Assembly (NCBI RefSeq): GCF_000195275.1
Contig: NC_015385.1
Location: forward strand, 2,124,501 to 2,188,500
Reading direction: 5' to 3'
DNA from: Treponema succinifaciens DSM 2489
Lineage (GTDB): Bacteria; Spirochaetota; Spirochaetia; Treponematales; Treponemataceae
Length of the DNA: 64,000 nt
The translations under genes were made by a program, and so were the position numbers. Below, one piece after another: positions 1 through 7,186 of the stretch (positions within the stretch are counted from its first letter, which is position 1; every line of letters starts with the position of its first letter). The notes beneath the pieces were generated by a model that saw nothing but the letters and a program-made list of their open reading frames with translations, was not told the DNA's origin and did no database searches.

Positions 1-1455
1 CCACCCTTCTTTGAACTCTGTTCCTTCGATTTTTCCAAGTATTTTTATGAAGTCTACACAGTCCCTAAAGTATTCTCTCTCAATCGGCAGAGGTATTTTA
101 TAGATATTTTTGTTATTTACTTCCCAGCTACTAACCATACCTTGTAGTTCCAATTCTTCTGTTAAAATGCAAAATTGTTCGCTGTCATCTACAATTCCAA
201 TAAAACCTTTATTTCTGAATGTGGTCATTACGGCTGTTTCTATGGCAACATCATTTGGGGTATAACTTTCGTTGAAGATTTTTTCTAATTTACTTTCATT
301 CATTCCCTTATAAGCTTTTGTTTTAGAACTTGGTTTAAGATTAAAAGCCGGCAATTCAGCCGTAATTTTTGCTTTAGTCTCAGAATCTATTTTTTTTCTG
401 TTTTGATTATACTCTGTTTGTGTTGAATTTGGATTGAGTGTAAATGTATCGATTATGATGCTGAATTTTCCCTCATCCATTATCTTTACATCGGATGCTG
501 CAATGCCAGATATTTTTTGATTACAACTAACACTGAGATCGCTCTGTCCATATTTTTTTATATCTGGATACATGTAGCTCGCCTTATCCATCTTGCCGAT
601 TGTTCTTCCGTTTTCATCATCGATATGGAACTGAATTTTAATAGCTGATTCCCATTCGATGCAGCTAAAATTTCCTCCATAGAGATTTTTACCTTCTTCA
701 AGGACAGCTCTGTTTAAAACGCTCCATGCAGGCATTGTAACTGTTGATATCTTCCCTTGTGGAGTATATACTCTAAAATCTTGGTTTTGAAAACTATGTA
801 TTGCAAAAATCGAAGGTCTCTTTAATTTTACCTCTTCACCATAGTATACTTCATAGGGATCTCTTTTATCTTTAGAATAATCCCATGTGTAAGTAACTAC
901 AGGAATGGTAGAAGAATCTTTGAAGATAGATACTGTAGGCCACATTCCAGGTATTTCTACCCAGTCTTTTCTTCGTGATTTATCAAGTCCTTTAACAGCT
1001 GCATATATATATTCAAATTTTGGTGTTGTCCTTTGAAATACACCAAAATCATAGGTTGCAGTGCGGGTTTTCATATCAAGAGCATCTTTTTTATAAGTGA
1101 ATGAAAGTGCATAAATTTCGCTTACATGTTCGTTCCAATAGATTTCATAATCCTTGCAGAGTGAAACCCAGCCGTCATAAAGAGAAAAATCATCGAAAGT
1201 TCCAATCCCTGGGTTTCCTTCTTGCAATGCTTTTGTTATTTTTAAAAATGCTTCATAAGCTTCCGTACCGTTTCGTTTTTCTTCGGCTTCCATAGCATCC
1301 CAGTAAGCACCCATTGCGTGTACCCACTGACCTTTTTCCTCATAGGCTTTGCCTTCTGCAAGCAGCTTGTCATACTGGGCTTTGTCCGCAAATACGAACG
1401 ATGTTCCCAGAACCAGTGCAGCTAGAACTGCAACTATGTTTTTTATTCGTTTCAT
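1..1455 (-). CDS. Exported protein of unknown function, 3' end cut by window edge
   Basis: An open frame runs leftward from an ATG at 1455 through 485 codons and off the window edge with no stop. It begins MKRIKNIVAVLAALVLG and has a likely signal peptide ending near FVFA-DKAQ. The next part (YDKLLAEGKAYEEKGQWVHAMGAYWDAM) looks like one TPR-type helical hairpin. The rest is mixed beta-rich sequence that I do not recognise. A good Shine-Dalgarno (GGAGG, reverse strand) lies just before the start. It follows the small membrane protein at 1480-1674 by 24 bp on the same strand, so the two are probably co-transcribed. Periplasmic or surface location is inferred from the signal peptide only. Confidence 0.8.
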   Translation of the reverse strand, partial: MKRIKNIVAVLAALVLGTSFVFADKAQYDKLLAEGKAYEEKGQWVHAMGAYWDAMEAEEKRNGTEAYEAFLKITKALQEGNPGIGTFDDFSLYDGWVSLCKDYEIYWNEHVSEIYALSFTYKKDALDMKTRTATYDFGVFQRTTPKFEYIYAAVKGLDKSRRKDWVEIPGMWPTVSIFKDSSTIPVVTYTWDYSKDKRDPYEVYYGEEVKLKRPSIFAIHSFQNQDFRVYTPQGKISTVTMPAWSVLNRAVLEEGKNLYGGNFSCIEWESAIKIQFHIDDENGRTIGKMDKASYMYPDIKKYGQSDLSVSCNQKISGIAASDVKIMDEGKFSIIIDTFTLNPNSTQTEYNQNRKKIDSETKAKITAELPAFNLKPSSKTKAYKGMNESKLEKIFNESYTPNDVAIETAVMTTFRNKGFIGIVDDSEQFCILTEELELQGMVSSWEVNNKNIYKIPLPIEREYFRDCVDFIKILGKIEGTEFKEGW

Positions 1456-1479
1456 TTTTACCTCCATTTGAAACTTTTT

Positions 1480-1674
1480 TTATTTGGCAAGAGCCAAAAT
1501 TAGTACCAGAATCACGGCTATAAGAATAAGAGCGATTTTAAGTCCTCTTTTAGCTTTCCAGGTAAAGATTTCCAGATGAAACCATTTGTCAGAAATCCAG
1601 TTCAACGCTTTCATCACAAAAACTAGGGCTATGACCGCAAGAATTATTCCGCCGATTGTTAAGACTGTGTGCAT
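1480..1674 (-). CDS. Small two-helix membrane protein
   Basis: About 64 residues (MHTVLTIGGIILAVIALVFV...) with two hydrophobic segments, near residues 3-23 and 46-63, joined by a basic, aromatic loop (NWISDKWFHLEIFTWKAKRG). Three in-frame ATGs lie close together (1689, 1683, 1674). A GGAG nine bases upstream favours 1674. No family is recognised. It is the first gene of an apparent two-gene unit with the exported protein at 1-1455. Its leader contains a terminator-like hairpin and, further up, a 7x8-bp repeat, so expression may be regulated or variable. Confidence 0.55.
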   Translation of the reverse strand: MHTVLTIGGIILAVIALVFVMKALNWISDKWFHLEIFTWKAKRGLKIALILIAVILVLILALAK

Positions 1675-1706
1675 TTTTTGCATCTCCATTGGGGGTAAAT
1701 ATAAAA

Positions 1707-1755
1707 AAGCCCTTGAAAGCTGTGCGGACATAAAGCCACAAGCCGACAAGGGCTT
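1707..1755 (-). terminator. Terminator-like hairpin in the leader of the small membrane protein gene
   Basis: On the reverse strand AAGCCCTTG pairs with CAAGGGCTT, and an inner arm (GCTTGTGG with CCGCACAGC) extends the stem. A run of T follows at once (GGGCTTTTTTAT). It lies just upstream of the start codon of the 1480-1674 gene, in the same orientation, so it is either a terminator for something upstream or an attenuator. No complete gene lies upstream on that strand inside the window, which favours attenuation or a leftover terminator. Confidence 0.5.
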
Positions 1756-1820
1756 AATTTGAGAAATTGAACTGTATTGATTAGAATTTGTGCTAAATCA
1801 TTTAGGGCAGACTTTGGGCT

Positions 1821-1876
1821 ATCTGCGAATCTGCGAATCTGCGAATCTGCGAATCTGCGAATCTGCGAATCTGCGA
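1821..1876. repeat. Seven perfect tandem copies of an 8-bp unit (ATCTGCGA)
   Basis: Seven uninterrupted copies of ATCTGCGA occupy 56 bp, about 150-200 bp upstream of the small membrane protein gene. The unit is not a multiple of three and lies outside any credible reading frame. Perfect octamer arrays are prone to copy-number change. Confidence 0.9.
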
Positions 1877-2101
1877 AATTATACAGGCGGATTGTTCCAT
1901 GTCAAGAGGTTTTGAGAAAAAATGAGAACTTTTTTCGCTGATTGCACTTTCCATAAAAGCAGTATAGCACAGATTGCAGAATTTGTAAATAAAACTGGTG
2001 GAAATGTTCAGGGAAAACGCATGTAAAAATTTTTTGTTTTAAATCTCTAAACTACTATTTAAAAAATGCACAAAATGGTGAACTTCCCCTTGGGTGGAAT
2101 T

Positions 2102-3232
2102 ATGCTTTTAAGAGAAAGTCTGGAAGAAATAGACGATTTTAGAGTAAAAAGGTGCAGGAAGTTTGAACTGGCTGATATTTTCCTGCTGGTTTTGTTCGGG
2201 CTGCTAAGCGGCATCAAGGACATTGAGCACATAGCTGAATGGGCGGAGGAAGCGGAAGAGTCCATCAAGGGGCTGGTGAAGTTTGAGTTCGGTCCGCCAA
2301 GTGCCGACACAATTCTCCGGGTTTTCAGAAATGTGAACGCAGATAAAATCGAGAAAGTTTTTATAAAGTGGGCTCATGGAATTTACGAAAAAGTAAAAAT
2401 TGAACCGGACAGAACAATTGTTGCCATCGACGGAAAGACGATGTGCGGCTCAAACAAGGTCACGGGAGCAAAGGGAATTCACATTGTAAGTGCATGGGCA
2501 GATGAACTGTCCCTCATTCTTGGGCAGGTAAAGACAGATGAAAAGTCAAATGAAATCACTGCAATTCCTGAGCTTCTGGAACTGATTGATATAAGGGGAA
2601 TGATAATCACAATCGATGCAATGGGCTGCCAGAAAAAAATCTGCGAGAAAATTAAGGAAAAAAAAGCAGACTATGTTCTTTCTTTGAAAGGAAATCAAAG
2701 CACGACACACGAAGCCGTAAAAGACTTTTTCTCTATGGATGAAAAGGAGCTTGCAAAATACGGAGTTATAAAAAGCGAAAAGGAATGTAATCCTGACCAT
2801 GGACGAATTGAAAACAGGCAGTATTACCTGTGCACGAACCTGTCGTGGCTGGAGAATAAAGATGAGTGGCCGGGACTTAAGGCTGTTGCCATGGCACGGG
2901 AAGAACGGACTGTAAATGGAAAAACTTCCACAGACATCAGGTTTTTTCTAACTTCACTTGATAACATTGAACTTGTGAAAAAATCAATTCGACTACACTG
3001 GGGAATTGAAAACCGCCTTCACTGGTGTCTTGATATGACTTTCAATGAGGACTACAAAAGGCACCGAAAGGATCATAGTCCGGAAAACATGACAGTTATG
3101 CGCCGGCTTGCATTAAATATCTTACGCCAAGCAGAAAAACCGGAGAATAAAAAACAGGACAGTTTAAGCAAGCGCACGATCTGGTTTCGGGAAAACCGCC
3201 AGTTCCGCCAAACGGTTTTAAGGCTCCTTTAA
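2102..3232 (+). CDS. ISAs1-family DDE transposase
   Basis: About 376 residues. The N-terminal DDE_Tnp_1-associated region is followed by a DDE core: first Asp in VAIDGKTMCGS, second in ITIDAMGCQKKI, and the Glu region in HWGIENRLHW. ISAs1 transposases cut and paste short elements with CAGGG ends. The start at 2102 (MLLRESLEEIDDF) has a GGGTGG four bases upstream. An ATG at 2066 is also in frame but lacks a ribosome site. The frame is intact, so the enzyme may be active and could also act on the related short repeats at 36.7, 43.2 and 48.0 kb. Confidence 0.93.
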   Translation: MLLRESLEEIDDFRVKRCRKFELADIFLLVLFGLLSGIKDIEHIAEWAEEAEESIKGLVKFEFGPPSADTILRVFRNVNADKIEKVFIKWAHGIYEKVKIEPDRTIVAIDGKTMCGSNKVTGAKGIHIVSAWADELSLILGQVKTDEKSNEITAIPELLELIDIRGMIITIDAMGCQKKICEKIKEKKADYVLSLKGNQSTTHEAVKDFFSMDEKELAKYGVIKSEKECNPDHGRIENRQYYLCTNLSWLENKDEWPGLKAVAMAREERTVNGKTSTDIRFFLTSLDNIELVKKSIRLHWGIENRLHWCLDMTFNEDYKRHRKDHSPENMTVMRRLALNILRQAEKPENKKQDSLSKRTIWFRENRQFRQTVLRLL

Positions 3233-3238
3233 AATTTC

Positions 3239-3270
3239 ACACTTTCTGTAATTTTATCAGAAAGTGTTTT
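3239..3270 (+). terminator. Terminator after the ISAs1 transposase
   Basis: ACACTTTCTG pairs perfectly with CAGAAAGTGT across a 9-base loop and is followed by TTTT. It lies 6 bp after the transposase stop, inside the element and overlapping its right inverted repeat. Confidence 0.8.
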
Positions 3271-3600
3271 TACATGCGTTTGCCCTGGGAGTGTCGGAGA
3301 GAAAGATAATAAACGTAAAACAACTTACGATTAAAATTTTCCTTTAGAATCGCCGATTGTCAGGCTATAAAAAACTGTATTTTTTGTTTTCTTCCTTTTA
3401 TTACACTTTGCTTGATTCTTAGCCAAGGAATTTTGTAAACGGAACTGGGAAATAAAAACAAAATATTTCTCATAAAAATCAGTGAAATTTTCATCGTTTT
3501 TTATGTAGTTTTACACACTCCTGGATTATCTTTGTGGAGTATAATTCCATATATCACTGCGGTGTTTTTAATAAGTCAAAATTCGACTTAATAAATTCAG

Positions 3601-3632
3601 TTCCATTTTTAAGGAGTTCCATTTTTAAGGAG
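3601..3632 (+). repeat. Tandem 16-bp duplication
   Basis: TTCCATTTTTAAGGAG occurs twice head to tail, ending 2 bp before the ATG at 3635. Both copies contain a Shine-Dalgarno-like AAGGAG. The preceding 3288-3600 has no gene that I can support: AT-rich DNA with a weak hairpin around 3568-3594. Confidence 0.7.
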
Positions 3633-3634
3633 GC

Positions 3635-3799
3635 ATGATAAAAAAGAATAAAGGCAGCGGCAAATCAATTGCGGCCGCCGCCAGAAAGATGGCGGAAATC
3701 GTACGGGCGATGCTCAGCGACAGACAGAACTTTGATTCAGACAGGATGAAAGGCGTTTACAGACCTATGACCTTGCCAGCGAAGCTCTCTCTGCCATGA
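3635..3799 (+). pseudogene. Probable C-terminal remnant of an IS110-type transposase
   Basis: A 54-codon frame with the central string KSIAAAARKMAEIVRAML, then basic and polar residues to the stop. The ARK(M/L)A-hydrophobic-ML pattern resembles the extreme C-terminus of IS110/IS116 transposases. No catalytic domain is present upstream, so this is at most a fragment. The assignment rests on one short motif and could be wrong. Confidence 0.4.
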
Positions 3800-3840
3800 A
3801 TTAATTAGTTATAGAGAGTTGACTTTTTATGGGAGATAAA

Positions 3841-4140
3841 ATGAAAAAAATATTTTTTGTTCTTACAATGTTGTTGTTTTCTGGTTTACTTTTTGCAGAA
3901 AACTCTATTAAAGATTATATTGCTGAATTTCTGAATAAAGGTAGTTATATTTTTCTTGACAATGGTTCTAGGTCACTATTTATTCCGAAGCGTATGATTG
4001 CAAATTTGAGATATGATAGTGAGGACTTCTCTTTTACATATATTAAGGATGGAAGTGAGTATACTGAACACTTTGTAGATATAAAAGACTCTCTTATAAA
4101 TATAGATAAAAACAGTAATATTATAATATTAGAAAAGTAA
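3841..4140 (+). CDS. Small exported protein of unknown function
   Basis: 99 residues from the ATG at 3841 (MKKIFFVLTMLLFSGLLFA-ENS), a clear signal peptide followed by about 80 mostly beta-prone residues. GGGAG sits five bases before this start, which is why I prefer it over the ATG at 3829. The mature part (SIKDYIAEFLNKGSYIFLDN...) matches no family that I know. It sits among transposon and gene remnants, so it is likely accessory. Confidence 0.65.
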   Translation: MKKIFFVLTMLLFSGLLFAENSIKDYIAEFLNKGSYIFLDNGSRSLFIPKRMIANLRYDSEDFSFTYIKDGSEYTEHFVDIKDSLINIDKNSNIIILEK

Positions 4141-4142
4141 AA

Positions 4143-4292
4143 ATGACTTTGCGATGGCAGAAGGCGGATTCCAAAGGAGATCTTTGGTTCCGCAGCGACA
4201 TCTACACGCAGGTCTGTTGCGAATTTTCTGACTCATCGAACTCTTGCAACAAGGGAAATGGCTTCCGCCTTGTGCGCTCTTCCATCAAGTAA
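4143..4292 (+). pseudogene. C-terminal fragment of a formylglycine-generating-enzyme (SUMF1) domain
   Basis: A 49-codon frame starts 3 bp after the preceding stop. It reads KGDLWFRSDIYTQVCCEF and ends NGFRLVRSSIK. SUMF1/FGE-sulfatase domains typically end in a (G)FRLV(R) strand after a Trp-containing GGSW-like segment, and treponemes encode many of them. Only this tail is present, without the catalytic core, so it is read as a decayed fragment. Confidence 0.45.
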
Positions 4293-4333
4293 ATAGCGAG
4301 CTGCGGCAAGCATAAAAAATGAGGAGAGAGTTC

Positions 4334-4365
4334 ACATTTTGTCATGGAATAACATGACAAAATGT
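4334..4365. promoter_or_regulatory. Perfect 13-bp inverted repeat before a hypothetical gene
   Basis: ACATTTTGTCATG and CATGACAAAATGT are exact inverse complements around a 6-bp centre, ending 29 bp before the ATG at 4395. No T-run follows directly, so an operator is as likely as a terminator. Which protein would bind it is unknown. Confidence 0.6.
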
Positions 4366-4394
4366 TTATAAAATTTAATTTGGGAGAATAAATT

Positions 4395-4886
4395 ATGAGT
4401 AGCGAAGATTTTAAAAGGGAATTCAATATTTCTGCAAAGATTATTTACAGGAAGTGGCTTATGGATGCAATTGAAAAAAATGAATATGAATCATTTAAGG
4501 ATTGCGTTTTAAATCTTGGTATTGAATGGCATGTTATCCGTACTGTAAAAAAAGTAAAGCGGGAAGATTTTTACAAAAATCTATGGGACAACAGAAAAAA
4601 TATTCAAAATGGCACTTATAACTGGTGGACAGGAGCACCTAGCTATAAAAGCAAGGTTTGCTTTTTAATAAATCCTCAGTATTATAAGCTCATTTATGAT
4701 AGCAAAAACAGAGATGCGATTAATGAAGAAAACTGCAAGCCGGCAAACTGGCAGGATGTTGTTGATAAATATTATGAAAAAGATAAAAAAGAATTTCTTA
4801 AATCAGAAAAAGATGTTCTAAAAATATTCGAAATTGATTATTACCTTTGGAATAAAGGAAAACAATTACGGCAGAACAAATCCTAA
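4395..4886 (+). CDS. Hypothetical protein, 163 residues
   Basis: Starts MSSEDFKREFNISAKIIYRK with GGGAG nine bases upstream. The protein is soluble, rich in Lys, Asn and Trp/Tyr, with no signal peptide or membrane segment, and I recognise no domain. A second frame (-1) opens at 4856 and runs to a stop at 4994-4996 (ITAEQILKNFEYKHQKIAAI...), so the 3' end could be frameshifted and the original protein about 35 residues longer. A perfect dyad precedes it. The neighbourhood is accessory. Confidence 0.55.
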   Translation: MSSEDFKREFNISAKIIYRKWLMDAIEKNEYESFKDCVLNLGIEWHVIRTVKKVKREDFYKNLWDNRKNIQNGTYNWWTGAPSYKSKVCFLINPQYYKLIYDSKNRDAINEENCKPANWQDVVDKYYEKDKKEFLKSEKDVLKIFEIDYYLWNKGKQLRQNKS

Positions 4887-5061
4887 AAAACTTTGAATAC
4901 AAACATCAAAAAATAGCCGCAATTTTAACTGATTATGTTACAGGCGGCTATGTCAAAACTCGCGGCAAGCACGGTCTCCGGTTCCGGTCCGGCTAAAAGG
5001 ACAGGCAAAAGCAAAAATGTTTTCATCAACAAACAATAATTTTTGTGATATACTCTACAAT

Positions 5062-5652
5062 ATGCCAAAGACTCTTAGAACTGTTGTGATTTGTGTTATT
5101 GCGGAAATCCTGAATTTTATTGTTACGGCAATTTTTTATCATGGGCTGAAGATTCCGCTTTTTTTCGATACGATTTTTACTGTTGCCGTTGTATTTTACT
5201 GCGGACTTCTTCCGGCTCTTTGCGTTTCAATCGGCTACAATCTTATTAATTCTTTTCTATGGATTTGCAACAAAGGAGTCTTTGATCCTTTTATCTTCGC
5301 TTATACTGTCTGCGGAATTTTGATTGTCTTTTCAACCTGGCTCTTTGCCCGCAGAAAGGATGACTTTAAGATTTCTGCGGCGATTACAGCCCTGTACCTG
5401 GTTTTGATAGCCCTGCTCTCTTCTTTGTGCGCAATTATTTCAAGCGGAATTATAGATTATTTCCATTATATTTATTATGACGTGCCAGACATGATGAATC
5501 CGATAAAATCTTTTACAAAGTCTTTTGTTCAACATCGCTTTAGTCTGCTTGCCTCCTGCATTCTGGCGCAGATTCCAATTTCATTTGCCGACCGCCTGAT
5601 TGCAACATTCGCCGGATACGGAGTATATCGTCTTTGCGAACATCATATATAG
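5062..5652 (+). CDS. Multi-pass membrane protein, ECF S-component/sensor-like
   Basis: About 196 residues with five to six hydrophobic segments (TVVICVIAEILNFIVTAIF, IPLFFDTIFTVAVVFYCGLL, and others). The stretch PLFFDTIFTVAVVFYCGLLPALCVS resembles membrane modules of the ECF S-component/MASE type. It is followed after 13 bp by a histidine kinase, so it may be the sensory or ligand-binding partner. I choose the ATG at 5062 because TATACT (5049-5054) lies seven bases before it with no ribosome site; an upstream ATG at 5017 is in frame. Substrate unknown. Confidence 0.7.
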   Translation: MPKTLRTVVICVIAEILNFIVTAIFYHGLKIPLFFDTIFTVAVVFYCGLLPALCVSIGYNLINSFLWICNKGVFDPFIFAYTVCGILIVFSTWLFARRKDDFKISAAITALYLVLIALLSSLCAIISSGIIDYFHYIYYDVPDMMNPIKSFTKSFVQHRFSLLASCILAQIPISFADRLIATFAGYGVYRLCEHHI

Positions 5653-5665
5653 AGAGAAAAACAAT

Positions 5666-6484
5666 ATGAACCTAACTCAGACTGTCGAAGAACTGGAAGA
5701 CATCATTCGCAACTACATAACTTATTTTATTGTTTTTGATATTCTGTTTTTTGCGGTTTTATTTGTAAGCGTTCTGCTTTTAATCAGATTTTTAAAATCA
5801 AAGAAAAGTCTGAAAGACTCCAATGAATATCTTTTGTTCACGATTAAAGGGCAGGAAGAAGAGCGTGCCAGAATTGCATGGGAACTTCATGATACAATTG
5901 CCCAGGATTTACGATATTGCAGGACCCTTCTTGAAAAAAAGAATTGCGCGGAAAATATACCGGAAGCGGTTCAGCTTTTGGGAAAATCTTTGTCAGACGT
6001 GCGCCTTATAAGCTACAACCTTTCGCCGGCGGATATTACAAAAAAGGATTTAAGGGCAAATCTTGTAAACCTCTGCGCTTCTATGGCACAGACCTGCGAT
6101 GTAAAATTCAGAATCTCAATGCCTGATGACACAGACACTTCCTTTTTGAATGAAAATGATATATTGAACCTTTACCGTATTGTGCAGGAAAGTCTTACAA
6201 ATGTAATAAAACATGCAAATGCAGGCGAAGCGGTAATTCTTATCAGAAATTCCAGCGAGAATGAAGAAAAAGGTCTTTACATTTTTATAAGTGATGACGG
6301 CTGCGGTTTTGATTATGACGCAGAACAGTACGAGGGCTTTTCAAGTTACAAAAGAATCGGCGGTGCAAAACATTTTGGACTTATCGGGATGAAAAAAAGA
6401 TGCCAGCTGATTGGAGCCGAATTTTCAGTTTCCTCTGCCCCAGGAGAGGGAACACAAATCAGTATTTTTAAGAGGATGAATTAG
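5666..6484 (+). CDS. Sensor histidine kinase, NarX/DegS type (HisKA_3)
   Basis: 272 residues. One membrane segment lies at about 20-43. The HisKA_3 dimerisation/phosphorylation helix is QEEERARIAWELHDTIAQ with phospho-acceptor His75. The HATPase domain has the N-box ESLTNVIKHANAG and G-boxes SDDGCGFDYD and HFGLIGMKKR. There is almost no extracellular sensor region, so the adjacent membrane protein at 5062-5652 may supply sensing. The start at 5666 has weak upstream purines; the longer frame from 5600 only overlaps the preceding gene. Its cognate regulator at 6488 is broken, so output from this pathway is doubtful. Confidence 0.9.
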   Translation: MNLTQTVEELEDIIRNYITYFIVFDILFFAVLFVSVLLLIRFLKSKKSLKDSNEYLLFTIKGQEEERARIAWELHDTIAQDLRYCRTLLEKKNCAENIPEAVQLLGKSLSDVRLISYNLSPADITKKDLRANLVNLCASMAQTCDVKFRISMPDDTDTSFLNENDILNLYRIVQESLTNVIKHANAGEAVILIRNSSENEEKGLYIFISDDGCGFDYDAEQYEGFSSYKRIGGAKHFGLIGMKKRCQLIGAEFSVSSAPGEGTQISIFKRMN

Positions 6485-6487
6485 AAT

Positions 6488-6955
6488 ATGGGACATGAAG
6501 TCAGTTTTTTTGTAGTTGAAGATCATACACTCACAAACAGGGGAATCCGCGAATTGATTTCCGAGCACGGCAGATATTCCTGCTGTGGCTATGCTTTTTC
6601 AAAAAATGAATGCACTGAAAAACTTTATGAGCTTGCAAAGGAATCCAGGCTTCCGGACATTCTGATTCTTGATTTATTCCTTGGCGACGAAAGCGGACTT
6701 GATATTCTGCGCGAGGTAAAGGCCAATCTTCCTTCTGTAAAAGTCATTATATATTCAATGTTCGCAAAACCGGGAATTGTATCTCTTGCGCTAGAAGACG
6801 ATGCCGACGGTTTTGTTCTAAAATCCGCCCCTGAGAGTGAACTTTTTGCGGCCATTGAAGCAATTCTTGCCGGCGACACTTACGTACAGCAGACTCTTGT
6901 AGCCCCGCTTTTTACATATAAAAGTGTTTTTGACGGCCTGACACGCCAGGAGTAG
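6488..6955 (+). CDS. Response regulator, truncated after the receiver domain by an in-frame UAG
   Basis: The receiver domain is intact: acidic pocket VVEDH near residue 11, phosphorylated Asp62 in LILDLFLGD, and Lys in FVLKS. The frame reaches the first residues of a LuxR-type HTH (LTRQE) and then meets TAG at 6953-6955. Downstream codons in the same frame complete a normal NarL/FixJ regulator. It starts 3 bp after the kinase stop. As it stands the product is a 155-residue receiver without a DNA-binding domain: an inactivated regulator, a phosphate sink, or a strain-specific mutation. Confidence 0.85.
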   Translation: MGHEVSFFVVEDHTLTNRGIRELISEHGRYSCCGYAFSKNECTEKLYELAKESRLPDILILDLFLGDESGLDILREVKANLPSVKVIIYSMFAKPGIVSLALEDDADGFVLKSAPESELFAAIEAILAGDTYVQQTLVAPLFTYKSVFDGLTRQE

Positions 6956-7111
6956 ACAGTTTTCAAAAAACTGATAGAACGAAAAAGCCGCAGCCAGATT
7001 ACAAAAGAACTGAATATTGTCGAACGCTCGCTGGAAAATTACCTTTCCAAAATTTACCAGAAAACAGGCTGCAAGAACCACGAAGAACTGATTAAAAAGT
7101 TCGGTGAGTGA
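6956..7111 (+). pseudogene. Stranded LuxR-type HTH domain of the broken response regulator
   Basis: In the same frame as 6488-6955, after the UAG, the sequence continues TVFKKLIERKSRSQITKELN and ERSLENYLSKIYQKTGCKN to a TGA at 7109-7111. This is a full GerE/LuxR four-helix HTH with no further damage. Joined to the upstream part it would give 207 codons, the usual NarL length. I see no start codon with a ribosome site that would express it alone. Confidence 0.8.
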
Positions 7112-7186
7112 AATGAGGAAAAAAACACGACTGGAAGCAAGGAAACGGAAATTAGGCTTGAAATTCCGAGGTGAAAAATCAATTTT

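Larger units (their letters stand above)
2009..3287 (+). mobile_element. Complete ISAs1-family insertion sequence
   Basis: A 1,279-bp element bounded by 21-bp inverted repeats with a single mismatch: left end CAGGGAAAACGCATG..., right end (inward) CAGGGCAAACGCATG.... It contains one full transposase gene and a terminator hairpin. CAGGG-type ends and the transposase fit the ISAs1 family. The flanks (left ...GGAAATGTT, right GGAGTGTCGG...) show no clear 8-10 bp target duplication, so the insertion may be old or rearranged. The same end sequence appears on short non-coding repeats elsewhere in the window. Confidence 0.9.

Noticed and set aside
2009-3287. Target-site duplication of the ISAs1 element
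   Set aside because: GGAAATGTT and GGAGTGTCGG share only a few bases, so no duplication is claimed.
6953-6955. UAG read as pyrrolysine or suppressed codon
   Set aside because: Nothing in the window supports pyrrolysine use and the position (start of an HTH) is not one where it is known. A nonsense mutation is simpler.
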